From Leptasterias polaris (lineage: Eukaryota > Echinodermata > Asteroidea > Forcipulatida > Asteriidae), in the NCBI GenBank assembly GCA_037783415.1, contig JAZGTN010000089.1, positions 4,464,001-4,528,000 on the forward strand: DNA of 64,000 nucleotides. Direction: 5' to 3'. The position numbers and the translations under genes were made by a program. Of this stretch, positions 48,101-63,100 are shown in pieces. The stretch's first letter is position 1; each line of letters opens with the position of its first letter. The notes under the pieces were generated by a model. That model was not told the origin of the DNA. It saw only the letters and a program-made list of their open reading frames with translations, and ran no database searches.

Positions 48101-51100
48101 TTTCTCAAAGGCAAAAAATGATATTTTCTCTGAATTTCTCAATGAACTCTTATAAATAAGTATTGTCTTTGTTTTTGATAATCAAATTGTTTCATTTCTT
48201 GAAATAGGTTTCAAAGAACAGGGTTAGCCGAGCAAAGTACGGCAAAGATAGAGCTCGGAAAAGAGTAACAATTGTTGGTGAGAAATCGTCATCATCTTTT
48301 GTAAAGTTAAATACCATACCAAAAAATATATAAATTGTGTTTTACTAACTCCTGAATAATTTCTGCTTAGAAGAAAATTTTGCTAAGTGATTTGTTGTGC
48401 GAAGCAGGACTTTCTCAACTGCAAGTTTAATCAAATCACATTTCTTGCAATCGCATCACAATGCAATGAAACCTTTATCTTTGTGCCAGAGTGGTAAAGT
48501 AAGTGTTAACTTTGAATTTCTTCTGCTGCTATTTCTAGATAATTTTGAGTGGGACAAACCATCACTTCATCCAGCTCTGTCCCCTCCGAGAAATGACAGG
48601 GACCTGACCAGGAATCCCAATTCCTTGAGTCCGTCACGAAATATCGATAACAACCAGATTCAAAGACTGGAAAACCAACTAAAGTCCCTGTCGCATACGC
48701 TAAAATCATCTGCCTATGACGGCAAGACAATAAGGTCATCTTCTCCAAGAAGAGGAAACTATATGTATGAGGACCTCCCAGCCGATAGAAACTGGACCAA
48801 TGGCTCGTCTCATTTGGAAAGCTTCGAGAGGAGGACTTCTCCAAAAGGGAATGCACCGTCTCCATCAAGTCAGGAAATCCTGAGTAGGGGATCGGCAAAC
48901 CTGTCTGTCGATAACAGCACAGCGATTCGGGTCTTGAACGATTTGCCGTCAAGTCATCATCCCTCTGAGAAAGAGAGGAATCAAAGGAACCATGAATTCA
49001 GAGAGGATTACGTACCTGCATATGAAAGGATATACGGTACTCAGCCCATGGAAAAATCATCCAACAGGCAAGAACAGAATGATGACGAGTTCAGACAGAG
49101 TGAGGCCGTGCGCCAGAGAATCAGAGCAAGTCGGAAACTAGCAGCGGGAAGCAGTGCATCCAGCCACATGGACAGACTCCGGGAGAAGGTTGAACAGCAA
49201 AAAGCCGCTGTTACCCTTAAAGAGGATGGCCTTGACAGGGTGTGGCATCGAGAAGCAGACCCTGTCATCTTACAAGATCCTGATGGAGGGCAAAATGCCT
49301 TTCCTGACTTTTCTGTCCCAGCTGGGAAAAGTACTGTTCGGAAGGTCGCTGCAGCCCCTGCCGCTCCTGCATACCGAGGCTTCAGTGAGGTGGAGACACG
49401 TTTTAAAATGCCAGATGGAAAGATCTTGACAGAAGAGAATCTCCTTCTCCAGAAAACAACTGGGAAGAACCAATCGCATAGAAACAGAACTGTCAACCAG
49501 AATGTTCCGAATGCATCAGATCGAGCTTTGAAGCCAAGTCTGGCACTCCATCAACAGAACCGGCCAGAGCAAAACAGTAAACCAAGTAGGACTGTTCGCA
49601 AAGTTCATAAAGCGTCAAAGGCATCAGAGAGAAGACCCAAACGCCCAGAACGCAAGGACATCATCTCGACAACTTCCTGGCGGGATGGGCAGAAGACAGT
49701 TCTCAAAATTCTTGGACCTCCGGAGAAACCTGCCAGTGTCCCCAAGACCTCGGCGCCTCACTCGCCCCCAACTCATGACACTGAAGAGCTTCCCTCTCCA
49801 AGATCTCTAGATCTTGTCACAGATATGAAAACTAAGGATGATGTCTCTGATGCCGAGTTATCCGAACATCCTCTTGAACCTGAGGAACTCATTGAGGAGA
49901 TTAAAGATGATCGACCTGGCCCATCCCTGGACATGGATAATCTCCCATCAGAAGCCAAGAATGTCCTGGAGGACCTGAACCTAAGTCCCTCTGACAGCGA
50001 GGATGAAACATCGCAGCCAGAGAAGCAAAGAAGGAAAAGAGAATCTCAGCAATCTCCCAAGTCCTTAAAAAAACCCAGATCTGCCAAAGTATCTCAACAG
50101 GATACAGAGCAGATTCTTCCAGCCGATCGAGTCCGACACTACGACACTGATAATGTCCGCAAGTACATGGCCAAGCAGAAAGCCGACCGCCGACGGAAAC
50201 TTCAGGAGGAGAAGAAGGAGCGTAAACTCGCACAGGATCGTAAACAGGAGCAGCTCCGTGAACTGAGCAAGAAGCAAAAGGAAAGCGTTCGAACTTGCCA
50301 GAGGACTCGAGACACTACAAATAGTCAGCTAGGTGAGACCTTTTCCAAGGGGCCTGTTGGACAGGCAGGAGGTCAGTTGAATGGGTATGACCAGCTACCA
50401 AGGCATCATCCGTTCAGACAAGATGGGAAAAAGGTAGGTGCAGGTCAAAATTTTAATTTCATATTGCCATGTAGTACTCATCAGTTGTTCAAATTATCTT
50501 GTCAAAAAAACATTTTCAGTGAATATTTAATAGTTTTGGGTTGAACAAAGAAAAATTGACTAGAGCGGGACTTGAACCTGCGACCTCCAGAATAACGTAC
50601 AAACGCTCTACCAACTGAGCTATCGAGCCCTCTGTCGGCGTTCTCCCTTTTTTGTCAATATCTTTGAAAGTAGTTTACTCGTCCCCAGATAATGCTGGGC
50701 ATGTTTATTGTCCTTTGGCTTTCTCTTTTGAAGATCGATGTGACGAGTTCAGACAAAGAGAACAAAAATATCTGGAGTACCTCCAGCAGTGACAGCAGCG
50801 TCCAGTCAAACCTTCTTAGTGACACTCCTCACAGCCCATCAGAACTCATCCAGCCACCACCACAACTCGATCACCTCGGTAGACTGAGCGATATGACTGA
50901 GAGTCAGGGCCAACCACCAAGGCAGTCCTCACCCATAGGTGTGGTGGTTACACAGATGGCTGTTGGTATGTCAGACGGAGGTCAGATGCCTCAGAGTGAC
51001 CCAGGTCAAAGGACAGAGGTTAGACAGCCTGCAGGGGTTGGACAAGGTAAATGCAAGACAAAGTTAATGTAAAATTTTTAGGACAAAAAGAAGGAGAAGT

Positions 51101-54100
51101 TTCTGTTTGTTTTAGTATTTTTTGTAAAAATGAAATCAGAAACACCAATAGATGATGATTTTCTGGGATTTTGTGGTAACATATATTTTTTGTCCCTAAA
51201 GGTCTCAAGAATAATGCACCTCTTCCACCAGCATCAACATCAGTCCCCTCTGGAATCTCAACAGTGGGTCGTAGCAGATCGGACAGAATCCAGGCCCTCA
51301 AAGCCACCGCAGCAGCCCTACAAGGGAAAATAGACAATGAAGTCAGGAAACTAACCGTGGACATCCACACACCAGTTGCTACTTCTCCAGGGGAAGCAGG
51401 AAGATGGGCGTATCCTGCTGGCAATAAGACTGCCACCCCAGGCCGGGCTGTACATTTTAGCGAGATTGCTGTTGAATCGCCGGTGTGGGTAGATGATAGC
51501 ACTGTGAAAGCTAGCCGTTACCAGCGCATGGTCGGCAATGACTACAATCATAGAGTCTTCACTGGATCATTGCCCGGTGAGATTTGTTTTCTTTTGAAAT
51601 TTATTCCCAAGTGCCAATGTATTAAAAGTAGTTGGACTCTAAGCTGGGGGGGGGGAGCTGATTAATCCTCCTCAATAGACTGGTACCACTGACTACCATA
51701 AAGTACTATCGCGCATGGGATTCTTCTATAAATTTGTACAGCTTGTATTGATCAGGAAACCCAATGCATACCTGCCAACTGTTCAGATTTAATTGGATTT
51801 GTCCAGATTTTTGAGATTACAGTCCGCAAAAAATCAGAACATTCCTATTTCTGACAAGAGACAGCAATGAACAAGATCAAAAAGTTCTAGCAAAGTAGGG
51901 TGCCATTTGCTTGCGACAGTAAAGATTTTCTTATGGATACATTGATTTTTGTACAATGTTTTAAATACATACATAGTTTGTACGTGTACATGTAATAAGC
52001 TTTACTCGCACGACGACTTGCGTTGCTATCTGTGGTCTCGTAAAACTGCTATTTCTGAGGTTTCAACATTGGCAGGTATGCCTATGGCTTGTTTACTGAA
52101 TCCCATTATTTTCTTAAACCATCAACTGAATCATCCTTCATCCCATGCAGGTACGTCTAATTTATCGGCCCAGGCTCACCAAGCCCAAGCTATTCATCAC
52201 CAAGACCAAGCAGCAACAAAGATCCAAGCAGCATTCCGCGGTCACAGCATCCGACAGAGACTCCATTGGAACTTACCATCAGGAAGGACTCTTGGGGACA
52301 CTATGAGGAGAAGGGCTACAGATTCCATACCAGAGGTTCGTTGAAATCATAGCCCCTGTTAACAATTTCGCCGGTGGTCATAGTTTGGGGGAGGGGGGTG
52401 TAGCCTGACGAGGACTAGAGCAGGCTAGTTGAAACATTGAAACCAATTAAGAACTCACTCAGCGACAGTGAAGTTTATAACAAGAGGTCCCCTCGATCCA
52501 CTATGTAGTAGTCCCGACCAATTTTTCACCTCCCGCCAAGGTAGTTAATAAGCAGGACAGTTCTTTTCAGAACTAAGGAGTCTACTGAATTCCAAAATCT
52601 ACTCTGCAGCAGTAGAACAAATTTACATGGCAAAGTAAATGTATACACATTGTGTTACCGTAAACTGACATTATACATAGCTGGTTGAATAATACTCTTC
52701 AAAGTGATGTATGGAAATATAAATCAACTATTGACCTTCCAACTTTCCATGACATTTGCCAGTGAGTTGAACAACGATTCCAACTCATTTAACTGCATGG
52801 GCTTTTAGTTAGTTGCAAAACTTTGCTCAGGGTACATGTGTGTTGTATAGCTGCATTCACAACAAGATACAATGTGGGCTACATTTGGGCATCTGTTGTT
52901 CAAAACTATGTGGACGATAGTGAATGGCTGGACAGTAGAAGTTTGTTTTCGTTGTATCAGTACAGAAACATTGTACATTTATCTCCTTAAGTAGCACTTA
53001 CGTTACGCGCGAGTTTTAAATTGTCAAAACGTCATATGTTGCTTAAAAAAGCCTGGATTTACACACTTAACAAGTACGTGCCGAGATACAAGGTTTTAGC
53101 ACGGAGCATTTTTGCAAAATCAAGACACAACCTTTTTGCACTGACTCGACGATTTGTTTTATATGCAGTAAAGTAAATTGGTACACATGACTGTCAAAAA
53201 AAAAAGCAAGAGATATCTGAACAAGTTTACTTTGCATATAAAGTGTGGACCTGAAAACAAAATATGTTCACACATTGTAGGGTCTTGAAGCATAATGTGG
53301 ACTTGACATCTCCACACTTGTTTGGCGATCTAGTAAATCAAGGACTTTTCATTGTTCTCTCCTCGTTTTTTGTATGAAAGCAAAGAGAGAACGCCCTCTG
53401 TCAAAACACCCGGATCCCTTTTGTTGAAGTACTTGGTGTCAGTGGGTTCACATGCTCACAAACACATGTTTGGCAACCCAATCAATTGAGCTCTTTTTGT
53501 TCTCCAAGTGTTTGGACCTGTTTTTAGCGACGTCTCCATTGGTTTTGTACACGAAAGCACAGATCCCTTTTGTTGATGTCTTTAGTTACAACGAGTAGAC
53601 ACTTTCAATGTTTTCACGAATTGGAAAATCTCTTATTTCTTGAATTGGAAGCATTTTTGGGGATTATGTGGTTATCTGTAACAAAATGAGTTTAGACTTC
53701 TGCCAGAGCAACAATCAGCTCAAGATTGTTTCTAATGGAAGTGAGATTGGTTTTAAGACATTTTGTCTTTACTCGGTGTTGTGACCAGAAGTTTTTAAGA
53801 GCCGGTTAATTTTCACAGAGGAGCGAGCTATGCGAGGTACCGAGCGCTTGCGTGAGGCGTTCATCAGGGGTCCAAAGGGGGTGGCCCCGAAAATGTTTAC
53901 ATTTTACACCCTTAAAAATACATATTTTATGGGTTCTAGACACTAACAACACAATGTATTTTGCTGAATTAGAAGTACACATGTTGAGCCATATATCAAG
54001 TTTTTATACCCAGCCTGCTTATACCCCACAAATTCTAAAATCCTTCATATATCTGGAGCTGACAAGTGAAATGAGACGAGTGTCAAATTTAATCAAATAA

Positions 54101-57100
54101 AGTATTTGTTATTTATTAAATGTAAGTTGTGTAAAATTCTTGCAACTTAATAAGGTAAGTTAATCCAGGGATGTGATTCCTCCGGTTTTTGCCGGAATTT
54201 TTTTTTTTCTAAACCAAAAAGTCGACCCGTGTGAATCGTGTAAATCCAGTGAGAAAAATGGGGACAGAAGATCGCGATACATTTGGTGTGCGAGCGCTGA
54301 ACGCAGAAACCTTTGAAAATTGATGGACTTTTAACAAGTCTAATGTGCAGTGAGTCAAGTACCCAGTAGAAGTCAATGTGGTTTGCGCAGTTACGCACGT
54401 AAGGTCCAGACTATAAACAAATATTATTGGATTGCACTGCTCGGAGATGTGCGCTTTCTTTCTTCATACTTCCGTAAGAAAATAATTTTCTTGTCTATAT
54501 CTCCCTCGTGAACACATAAATGTGACAAAAATAATGAAGAAACAGTGGAGAACGATTTGTGAACAACTGGTATGGCGGAGCGGCGTGAAGCGAGGGTTCT
54601 AATGAGCGTCGTTTCTGTCGTACAATAGTGACAAGAAAAATAACACCGCCGCGTGAATGAACGACATGTGTGCTCACAACTTGGTGAGTTAGATAAAAAA
54701 TAAAACACATGCATCAAAAGGAGGAAGTCTGGCTACGTGTACTGATGCGTAACGTAGAGCATACGTTCTACTATCGTCTGGTTCCTAGATTTTTCTAATG
54801 CTTTACTCAAAGGATGTGGCAGCAATCAGACGCTGTGAGAATATTTTTTTTCTTCTGCTAACATGGAAACGGGAAACATCGCTGCATCAAACAGTCAACT
54901 TGAAATAAAAATGACACAACAAGAATTGATCAATCGCGATCGTCGAGGACAAGATTTAACAACACTTTTGATTTTGATAGTTTTCAGTTAACTTACGTAA
55001 GAAGAATTCCTTAGTTTTTAAGCTTATTTAGTAGCAAAAAGTACCGGTCGGCAATGTCGTAACATTGCTTGAGAGCCGGTCGGGATTTTTTAGAACTGGT
55101 TAGTGCCGACCAGCCCCGACCAGTGTAGTCACACCACTGTCTTTACTACATGATAACAATGGAATGTCCTGAAGGTCACTTAAGTTTTTTTTCTCCCCAA
55201 AATTTGTCTTCTTCTTTTTCATTTTACTCTCTATCTTTTTCTGTTGTCTTCGAGTACAATTTTTGGGGTGCAGTGTAAAATTTTACATTTTTCTCATAGG
55301 ATGTAATTTCCAAGGAACCAGTTCACTTCCCACCGTTGAACATAGGTGGTTTGTTCAGGGCTCGAATTTTACACTGGACCACAGGCCCGAGGCCAGTAGT
55401 ATTTTTGACGGGCCAGTCAACGTTTGACCGGACAAGTCCTGCGGTCTTGTGTTTTTTAATTGAATATTAACGAAGAATAATACCGCGCTGTGTAACATCT
55501 TGAATAAAAAACAATTTATGTTCAAATGTTGACTTTGATTCTGATAAAATACCTTTCAATTCCACAGAGTTATGACTTAATGAAGTATACTTAATACCAG
55601 ATGAAATCAGACAAATTAAATCAATCTCCTCTTACATGTCTAAGCGCTTATTTAAAAAAAGAAAGTAAATTTAATGCATGTTAACCCTTTAGAGACCATT
55701 CATTTCTGTAATCATCACAAAACGCCCAGACATTGCTAATATTGTTAATTTCATTATTGAAATTTTGTCAGTAAAAATGTCAACATGAATAAAATGAAAG
55801 AGAAAATTTAGTTTCGTGTTTAGAAATTGGGATACTCTGTCAACATACTACATCGGAAAATTTCATATGTGGACTTGACCTTTACTTTGACCTCTTTATG
55901 TGAATAGAAGTACATGTAGGTTAAACGTTGCGGCCGTTTGCGGCCACTATGGGTGTTTTGGCCGCTGTGGTCTCTAAAGGGTTAAACTGGGTCAGGAAGT
56001 TTTTCTTATTTTGATTCTAGTTGATTCCTGTTGTTTTGTGTATATGTGCGTAAAATGCAAACAGGAAAATATTTCATTCAGCAGTTCCTGTAGCAAACCC
56101 GGCCAATTTCTGTGAACATTTTAAGACAGCAAATCCTGCGTTTTGATGATACTTTCTGTCACGAATTTAACAGTGCAACTGAAGAGAAAAAACTATTTGT
56201 GGCGATCTTCATAATCGGTTTTCTAGTGCTTGAATTTAATCAGGGCACCGGGAAGTCTTCACACAGACAGTGGGATTTAAAAACATCGGTGCCCATTACT
56301 GAGAGGAAATTGCAAGTTGGCTCATCCCCCTCTGAATGGAAAAAGAATTCCAATTCCATGTGCCATTTGCATTTATTGTATGACTCATCCAAAATTAGTG
56401 GAGCAAGAAGACGTCTGCTCCAGTCATCTTGTAATACATCTCGGAGTGGTAATCCATGTTTACGCTTGACTGAGAAGTCATTTTGATTCTTCAATCAATG
56501 GCCCTTTCACGATATGTAAAGCAGCACTGCATAACCACTTTGGTTTTGCTTGTAAATTTGTACAAAGACCAATTTAAACGACTTGAGATTGATTTTGTTA
56601 CTTGTTATGTTTCCAACAAAGACATCATGACCTGTATTTTGTTGAGCTGTGAAGACTTCTCTTGCGTAATATCCGGAGTAATTTGATTTTCATTCATGCT
56701 TGATGGTGTTAAGGTCCATGTGTCAAGTGCAGACAGGGCTGGTCCATTAAGTGGCAGGGGTGTTGAGGAAGATGACGCGTCCCTCAGTGAGGGACCGCTC
56801 AGTGATGGTGTTCCGGATTACATGCCAACTTTCAAGAGCCTGCCGACCACACACAGTCATGTGTACCAGTCTCAGCCGGGTACCAGCCAGGAGGAGGTCT
56901 ATGTGAGCGATGCACCGTTGGCACGTCCGACCAGCCTGCTGGGAACGACGGACCGATGGAAGGAAAGCCTCGTGGATGGACTCAGCGTGATTAATATCTT
57001 CACCAGGAAATATCAGAATGCAAACAGGGGTAAGTTAGAAATGCAGGTCAATTACCTTGTGACCTTGTAAGATGTAGTCTTGTTTCTCGAGTCTGAAAGT

Positions 57101-60100
57101 CCATTTGAAGAACTACTCTTTGAAAAATGCAAGTGAAACTACAATAACTGGAGCCACAAAGACATTCACAGTTACAATGTACGTGTAAGAAGGACACAGA
57201 AGTTTAAGTCGCATTAGACATTTAAGTCTTATAATCAGAGCTGTCAACTCTCTCTGATTCTGCAGAATGATCCCTGAAAATAAATCAATCTTTCCATGTG
57301 CTGATGAACAAACTTGAAAATCTCCCTGATTGTGGAAACTGTTCCCCTTTTATGTTGAATGGAATTTTAAATAACTCCCTGATTTTTGTACAAAATCTCC
57401 CTGATTGCAAGATGCAACTTCTCATCTGATTTCCTCTTTTCCCAGTTAATTTCAGATCCATGAAAACTAAACTGAAAAATACTGTTCAGAATTTTGTATT
57501 CCAGACTGTTTCCTTTTTTGTAATGTCAAATTTGTGTGGCTGAAAATGTGCTGTTATCAAGCGTCTTCAATTATTTTAGATGTATTTTGATGCTTTAGTT
57601 TGACTATTGTTGTAAAGTTTGATTATTTTGTTCCCTTTTGCAGCCGTTCTTTATGGGCAACTTCCAGACACCACCCCGTCACCTAAAAAAGGCTCTCCAA
57701 TTGGCTACTCCTATAATGATGACTTCACTGGTGGATCAAGTACATCATCCAAACCACCAAAGACCAAGCAGGAGGAGGCCTCAGCATACATCGAAGACTT
57801 CTCAACAAGTAGCAAGTCAAAGACCAGATCGAAGGTAACATGCTTCGACATTTTCCTTAACAGCGTGTTGCGGCTGGGTGGCTTAGGGAGCATCAGACTC
57901 CAGTTCTGATGGCTGAGATGTCAGAGTGGGGTTCGAGTCCCGGCTGTGACACTTTTTTTGTTGGGCAAGACACTTGACAATAATTGCTTCTCATCATCCT
58001 GGAGTAAAGGCTACCTGCTTGGGGAGAGATTGTTGGTGTGAATGATTAGCGACCTGTGCGCCAATGTGTATTCCGGTGCTGCATACTCCAAAGGAGTTGA
58101 GATGGTTTTAGGAATGCTCAAGGCCCAATGAACAGGGGTAGTAATAGTGTGAGGTACTTTTATAAAATGTTTAAAAGTTCCTAAGAAATGCCTATTTTCA
58201 CTTGACATCCAGGGATTAGAGTAAAGCTTGAAGATAATCTGGGATGAGGTTAATCCTTAAGGGAGCATGGATAAATTATGTCACGGGCACGGCCGCGATC
58301 CGACGCGATCCGACGCGTTCCTGTGCATGCAAGCTCAAACAAAAGAAAACCCACATAGTGTCACGTGCTGTCACGTGTTCTTCTGCAATCGCCCTGTCTT
58401 GAGGGAGACTCACTGTATAACAAAGGAACAATGGTGTTGGCCAAATGCCACAGTGTAGTTGTAATCGGCTCAGATAAACCCTAGTATTCCTGAGCTAGAC
58501 TGCAAACACTAATCCTTCACTCCTTTGTGGGCTACTTTCGCGCTGCATTGTTCGTGTAATCCGACCAACAAAAGGCACCAACAATAGAGTTTGATAATGA
58601 GGGAACCTAAAAATCACTGGAGCGCTAATCCCATCGTTCCACGGGGCCGTGACAATTTTGGAACGACTCCGTGCAGCCACGCGTCGGCACGCATGCGAAC
58701 GCGTTCTTAATTTATCCATGGTCCCTAAGATAAAGAAGATATCCTGTTCATTGCTCATATTAGTTTGATAATTTTGACCCTATTTTTATTTCTTTTTATA
58801 TGCAGAGTAACTCTTCAACGACTTCCCCTAGTAGCAAGTCAAGCTACAGGACAGCCAGCAGTCACAAGAGGTCATCCAGGTCAGAGGCCAACGGGCAGAC
58901 ACGGAGCAGAAAGATGGACGACAACACATTGGATTTGTCACCCAATGAAAGCTTCGGAAGGTCAGCTATTCCTCGGTTCTATAACATTAACAGGTGTTAA
59001 ACCAGTGGCAAAATTTACAGAAAAAACTTGCAGAAAAATTCACAGAAATTCTAATTTCAACCTAGTTGCCTTCTTATTAATCTTAGTTTTAGATAAATGA
59101 ATTATTCCAACGCTTCATTATTTTTGTGAAGTTGTATTTGAAAGTGTTAAACAAAATTATGGTAGCATCTGTACAGAGTTGGCCTTTAACCTTTGTAGTG
59201 ACTGGCCAGCAGGATCAGTTAGCTTGTCATTTCACTGGTGTGTCAGCTTTTTCATCAGTCAATATTTCATGTTTAATAGGGTTGCTTTTCAATACTGAAC
59301 TAGCCAGCCAGACCACTTGGAGTGAATTCCGACTGGTCTTCTTGTGTTTTGACTAGCAGTAGGCCAGCGAACCACTGTTAATGGAGAACGCTGCTGTAAC
59401 TGGAACCATTTCTATGGATAAAAGCAAACTGACATTTTATGTGGGGACAAGGGGGTTCAAAATTTACAAAAAGTCCCTCCTGCCAGTACATTTTTGGGTT
59501 TTGGGAAACCCATTACACAAAAAGTAGAATATTTATACCCATTGTGACAGTAGATTTTGATAGTTTGGGCTCCAGTCATCATAGATATCAATTATCAGGG
59601 GCATATCTTATCTTGATTTTGAGATATGGGCCTCTGAACTTGCCAAAAAATCACCGATGCAACATTTGGGGTGAAAAAATGGGCAGGGCTGCATTGTTGA
59701 AGGGGTGGTATCTTAAAAACGAAAAAGATTTGGCAGTAAAAAATTTGCGTGTGTTCATAACACCTATAGAGGGTTCTTTAAAGAAATTAAGAAAAAAATC
59801 TGAGTCGGTCACGGTCGATTCCTAGGTGAGTTGGCATGGAATGACTCTTAAATGTAACATGCACAAGTAATTTTTAAGTGGTTTATTGGTTTGTTTACAA
59901 ACAGTTCCGGAGATGATTCCCACCAGCGTATGCGTATCTCACGCACTCCGAGCCCCAAACCATCACCAGCATCCTTCCACACCAAGAGCATCTCAGACCA
60001 GCGATCCTCTCCATCCCTCCTGAGTCCAACAGCTTCCCTCGGCTCCAAGACGCCCTCCAGTCCCGACAGCACCGTCTCATCGGGATCACTGTCACGGTCA

Positions 60101-63100
60101 CCAGGCGCTGAGAACCAGTCGGGTCATTCATCGGGTGGTAGTAGTAAAATCTCATCCGGCCAGAGTAAGACGTCGGGCAGTAAGAGCCGCTCCAAGTCCA
60201 AGTCCTCATCTCGATCTTCAAGAAGCCAGGGTTCTACCGCTTCAAAATCGACACATGCCAAGAATGGATTCAATGTCCTGAAGCCGGTGAGCAGCGGGTC
60301 GTCTGTTGAGATGAACGGTGATAGAGGAGTTGAGGGGAAGTCATCAAGAAGTGGGCTTGATCCAAGGGTAGGTCCAGAAATTTTTCTGATCATAAAAATT
60401 TGCAATAGACCTTATGCATATGACGTCATTTGAGTAGGGCGCCCTCGCTTAGAGGTCAGAAGGAAGATGTTCATTGGCCAGTCCTATGCGCCACGCGTAC
60501 AAATCAGCGCGTTTCCATTGTTTCATCATCAGTTTACCTCTAAGATGGCGGCTTGGTGACGTCAATGCATTAGGTCTATTGTATTTGTTCATTTTGTGCC
60601 GGGGTATATGTTTTTCGCCAGGGTTTGGTTGGGAGTTGGGGATTGCTGTATACAAATTTATTTACATAGCACCATGTATAGTTGACGCTACTCGGGCTGA
60701 ACTCGGCTCAAGACGTTGTGACCACAGGTTTTTGCAATGTTAGAAATTCGTTTTTGCCATCCAGGCCGATCCTGGGCAGCACGAACAGCCTGATCGTGTT
60801 GTAGGCCAATGGCGTTGAGGTCGTCTATAACCTGCGATATGTAGGTGCAGCACAGGCTTCCACCCTTTCGAAAGGGTTCAGATGGTTGGTTTTGCAGATT
60901 TAAAAAGGCAGCGAGAGGCACCTCAGGTCTTCGCAGAGCATGGCCAATTAGCACCATGCAACAGTTTACAAGGTGCTGTGATGCATTTTGCAGCCAACCA
61001 TACTAGAAAACCTGGGGCAACTCTTTCTCTTTACGATAAGTGTACTGGGTTCTTTTGCATGCAGTACACAACAGACAGGACCTACGGCTTTACGTCCCAT
61101 CCGAAGGACAAAGCAATAATGGTCAAGTGTCTTGCTTAAGGACACAAGTGTCAAGACCAGGACTCGAACCCACACTCTGCTGATCAGAGACACTGGCAGA
61201 GCTTGAGTCCAGTGTGCTTGACCACGGCATGCCACAATTGGTTGATATCCATGATTCTAATCATAAAACCACATTTGATTGATATTCATGAACAAATTCT
61301 GAAACCCTAACTGACCTAATCAATTAATCCATAATCCATGAATGTGTTTGGTTGATTGATATGACTAGTAAAGCACAGTGGAACCATCCATTACTAGCAC
61401 TTGGCCAGGCATACATTTTGCGATGCAACGTTACCCGCTATAGTAGAAGACCTTGATTAAATTGTCTCGAGACAGAAGAACTACGAACTCTCTTCTGTCG
61501 TGTCACTGAAAGAAAATTTGACATCAGAAATGTTCAGCCTTTATTTTGTTTTCGTTGCTACAGCCTTCCACATCAGGCAAGCCGCCTCTTCCCAGCCAGT
61601 ACTCCCCAGCTGCCCTGAGCCTGAAAATGGCCTCCGAGCTCAACCTCTTGGAGTCTTTAGAGGAGTCAGTGAGACAGATTTCTGAGATGGAACGTACCCG
61701 CCATGTCTCCCTCGCCCAGCAGGAGAGCGTGTCCTTAGCTCGGGTACTCCAGGCAAGGCAACGGGACCATGAGCGAGAGATACAGTTGTTATCGCTGAAG
61801 GCGAGACAGGAGGTTGAGGAGGCAAACAAACAACTTGAGGTAAATGTTTGTTCCTCAAAAGTTTTTTATTTCACAGAAATATATCACAGAATTGTGTTAC
61901 CTACCTGTAATCACTTTTTTAGAGAAAAAAAGAAAGAAAGATTGTTTTAATACTAATGGTAATAATAATAGTGGCTTCTTATATAGCGCTCAAATCTGTC
62001 ACTCAGTGATGATCGTGGCACTTCAACATTATTACCCCTGGTCACTGGGCCATTTATTTCATTCCTTATATCTCAGCTCCCTTGGGAGTATACAGCCTGT
62101 TCTGCCAAATATGTAGCGCACCAAGCTAAATCAATCACAAGAACCATCTCTGCCCTCACAGGTACCCATTTACCCCTGGGTGATGAGAAGCAATTATAGT
62201 TAAGTGTCTTGCTCAAGGACACAATTGTTAGAACCAGGATTCGAACCCACACCCTGAGGACTTAACCACCAGAACTTGTGTCTGAGGCACAAAACTGTTT
62301 GGCCATACATGCTGAATTACAGAAAGTAAAATAGATATTATAATGTCCTTTTACATATCATTTCAAAATCTTGTAAAATGGTAAAAGTTGTTACAATTTA
62401 AAAATTAATGGCATTGTTTCTGTGATTAAGAAATGTGTTACTATTGATACCTTTGTTTTCACCACATTTTTTAGTAAACAAAATTCATGAATTCTTTTGG
62501 TGCCACAGGTTGTGAGGCAGAGAGCTGTTGAGACAGCGTCTGATGCCGAGAGAGTCTTGGCTCAGGCTCGCAGAGAGGCGTCCGATGCCAGGAGTGACAC
62601 CACTCGTCGTCTGATCGAGTCACAGGCTGAGGCGGCAAAAGTGACTGCAGAGGCCGCTAAGCAGATGGCTGAAGTAAGTAGACAATCTAGTCTCCAGCAG
62701 ACAAGTCGAAACGTTGAGATCAATTAACAACAGCTGAGGGCAAACTTCCAAAAATTTGGTCCAGAATGCCCGACAGTTTTGAAAAATCCTTGGAAGAACC
62801 CTAGCCTGAATGCAACTTTTCAGCTGATTTGCTCGTTTCTGGCTTCTCAGCTGTGCCAATGGAAATTGAAAAAACTCAGTAATTTTCCTCTTTTTTTGAC
62901 CAACAATAGATTCATATGCCTCACAGAGGTCGAAACAAGCTTATTGAGGAAACTGGTGCCCTGTACTTACACAGCTGCATGTCTCCATTGTTTCACTGTG
63001 ATTTTGCACCCATGCAGGCAATGAGACAAAAATCGGCAGCTTGTTTGGTCACCAATGACTATCAAAGAACCACCCCTGTTTTAAAACTAAACTGGGACTA

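Noticed and set aside
48397..48538. Upstream part of the long open frame that contains CEP350 exon 5
   Set aside because: It precedes a clear acceptor (ATTTCTAG) that joins in phase to exon 4. Its sequence resembles the AAGCAG-type intron repeat, not CEP350.
59895..60405. Minus-strand ORFs opposite CEP350 exon 12
   Set aside because: Shadows of the Ser-rich coding exon; no independent evidence.
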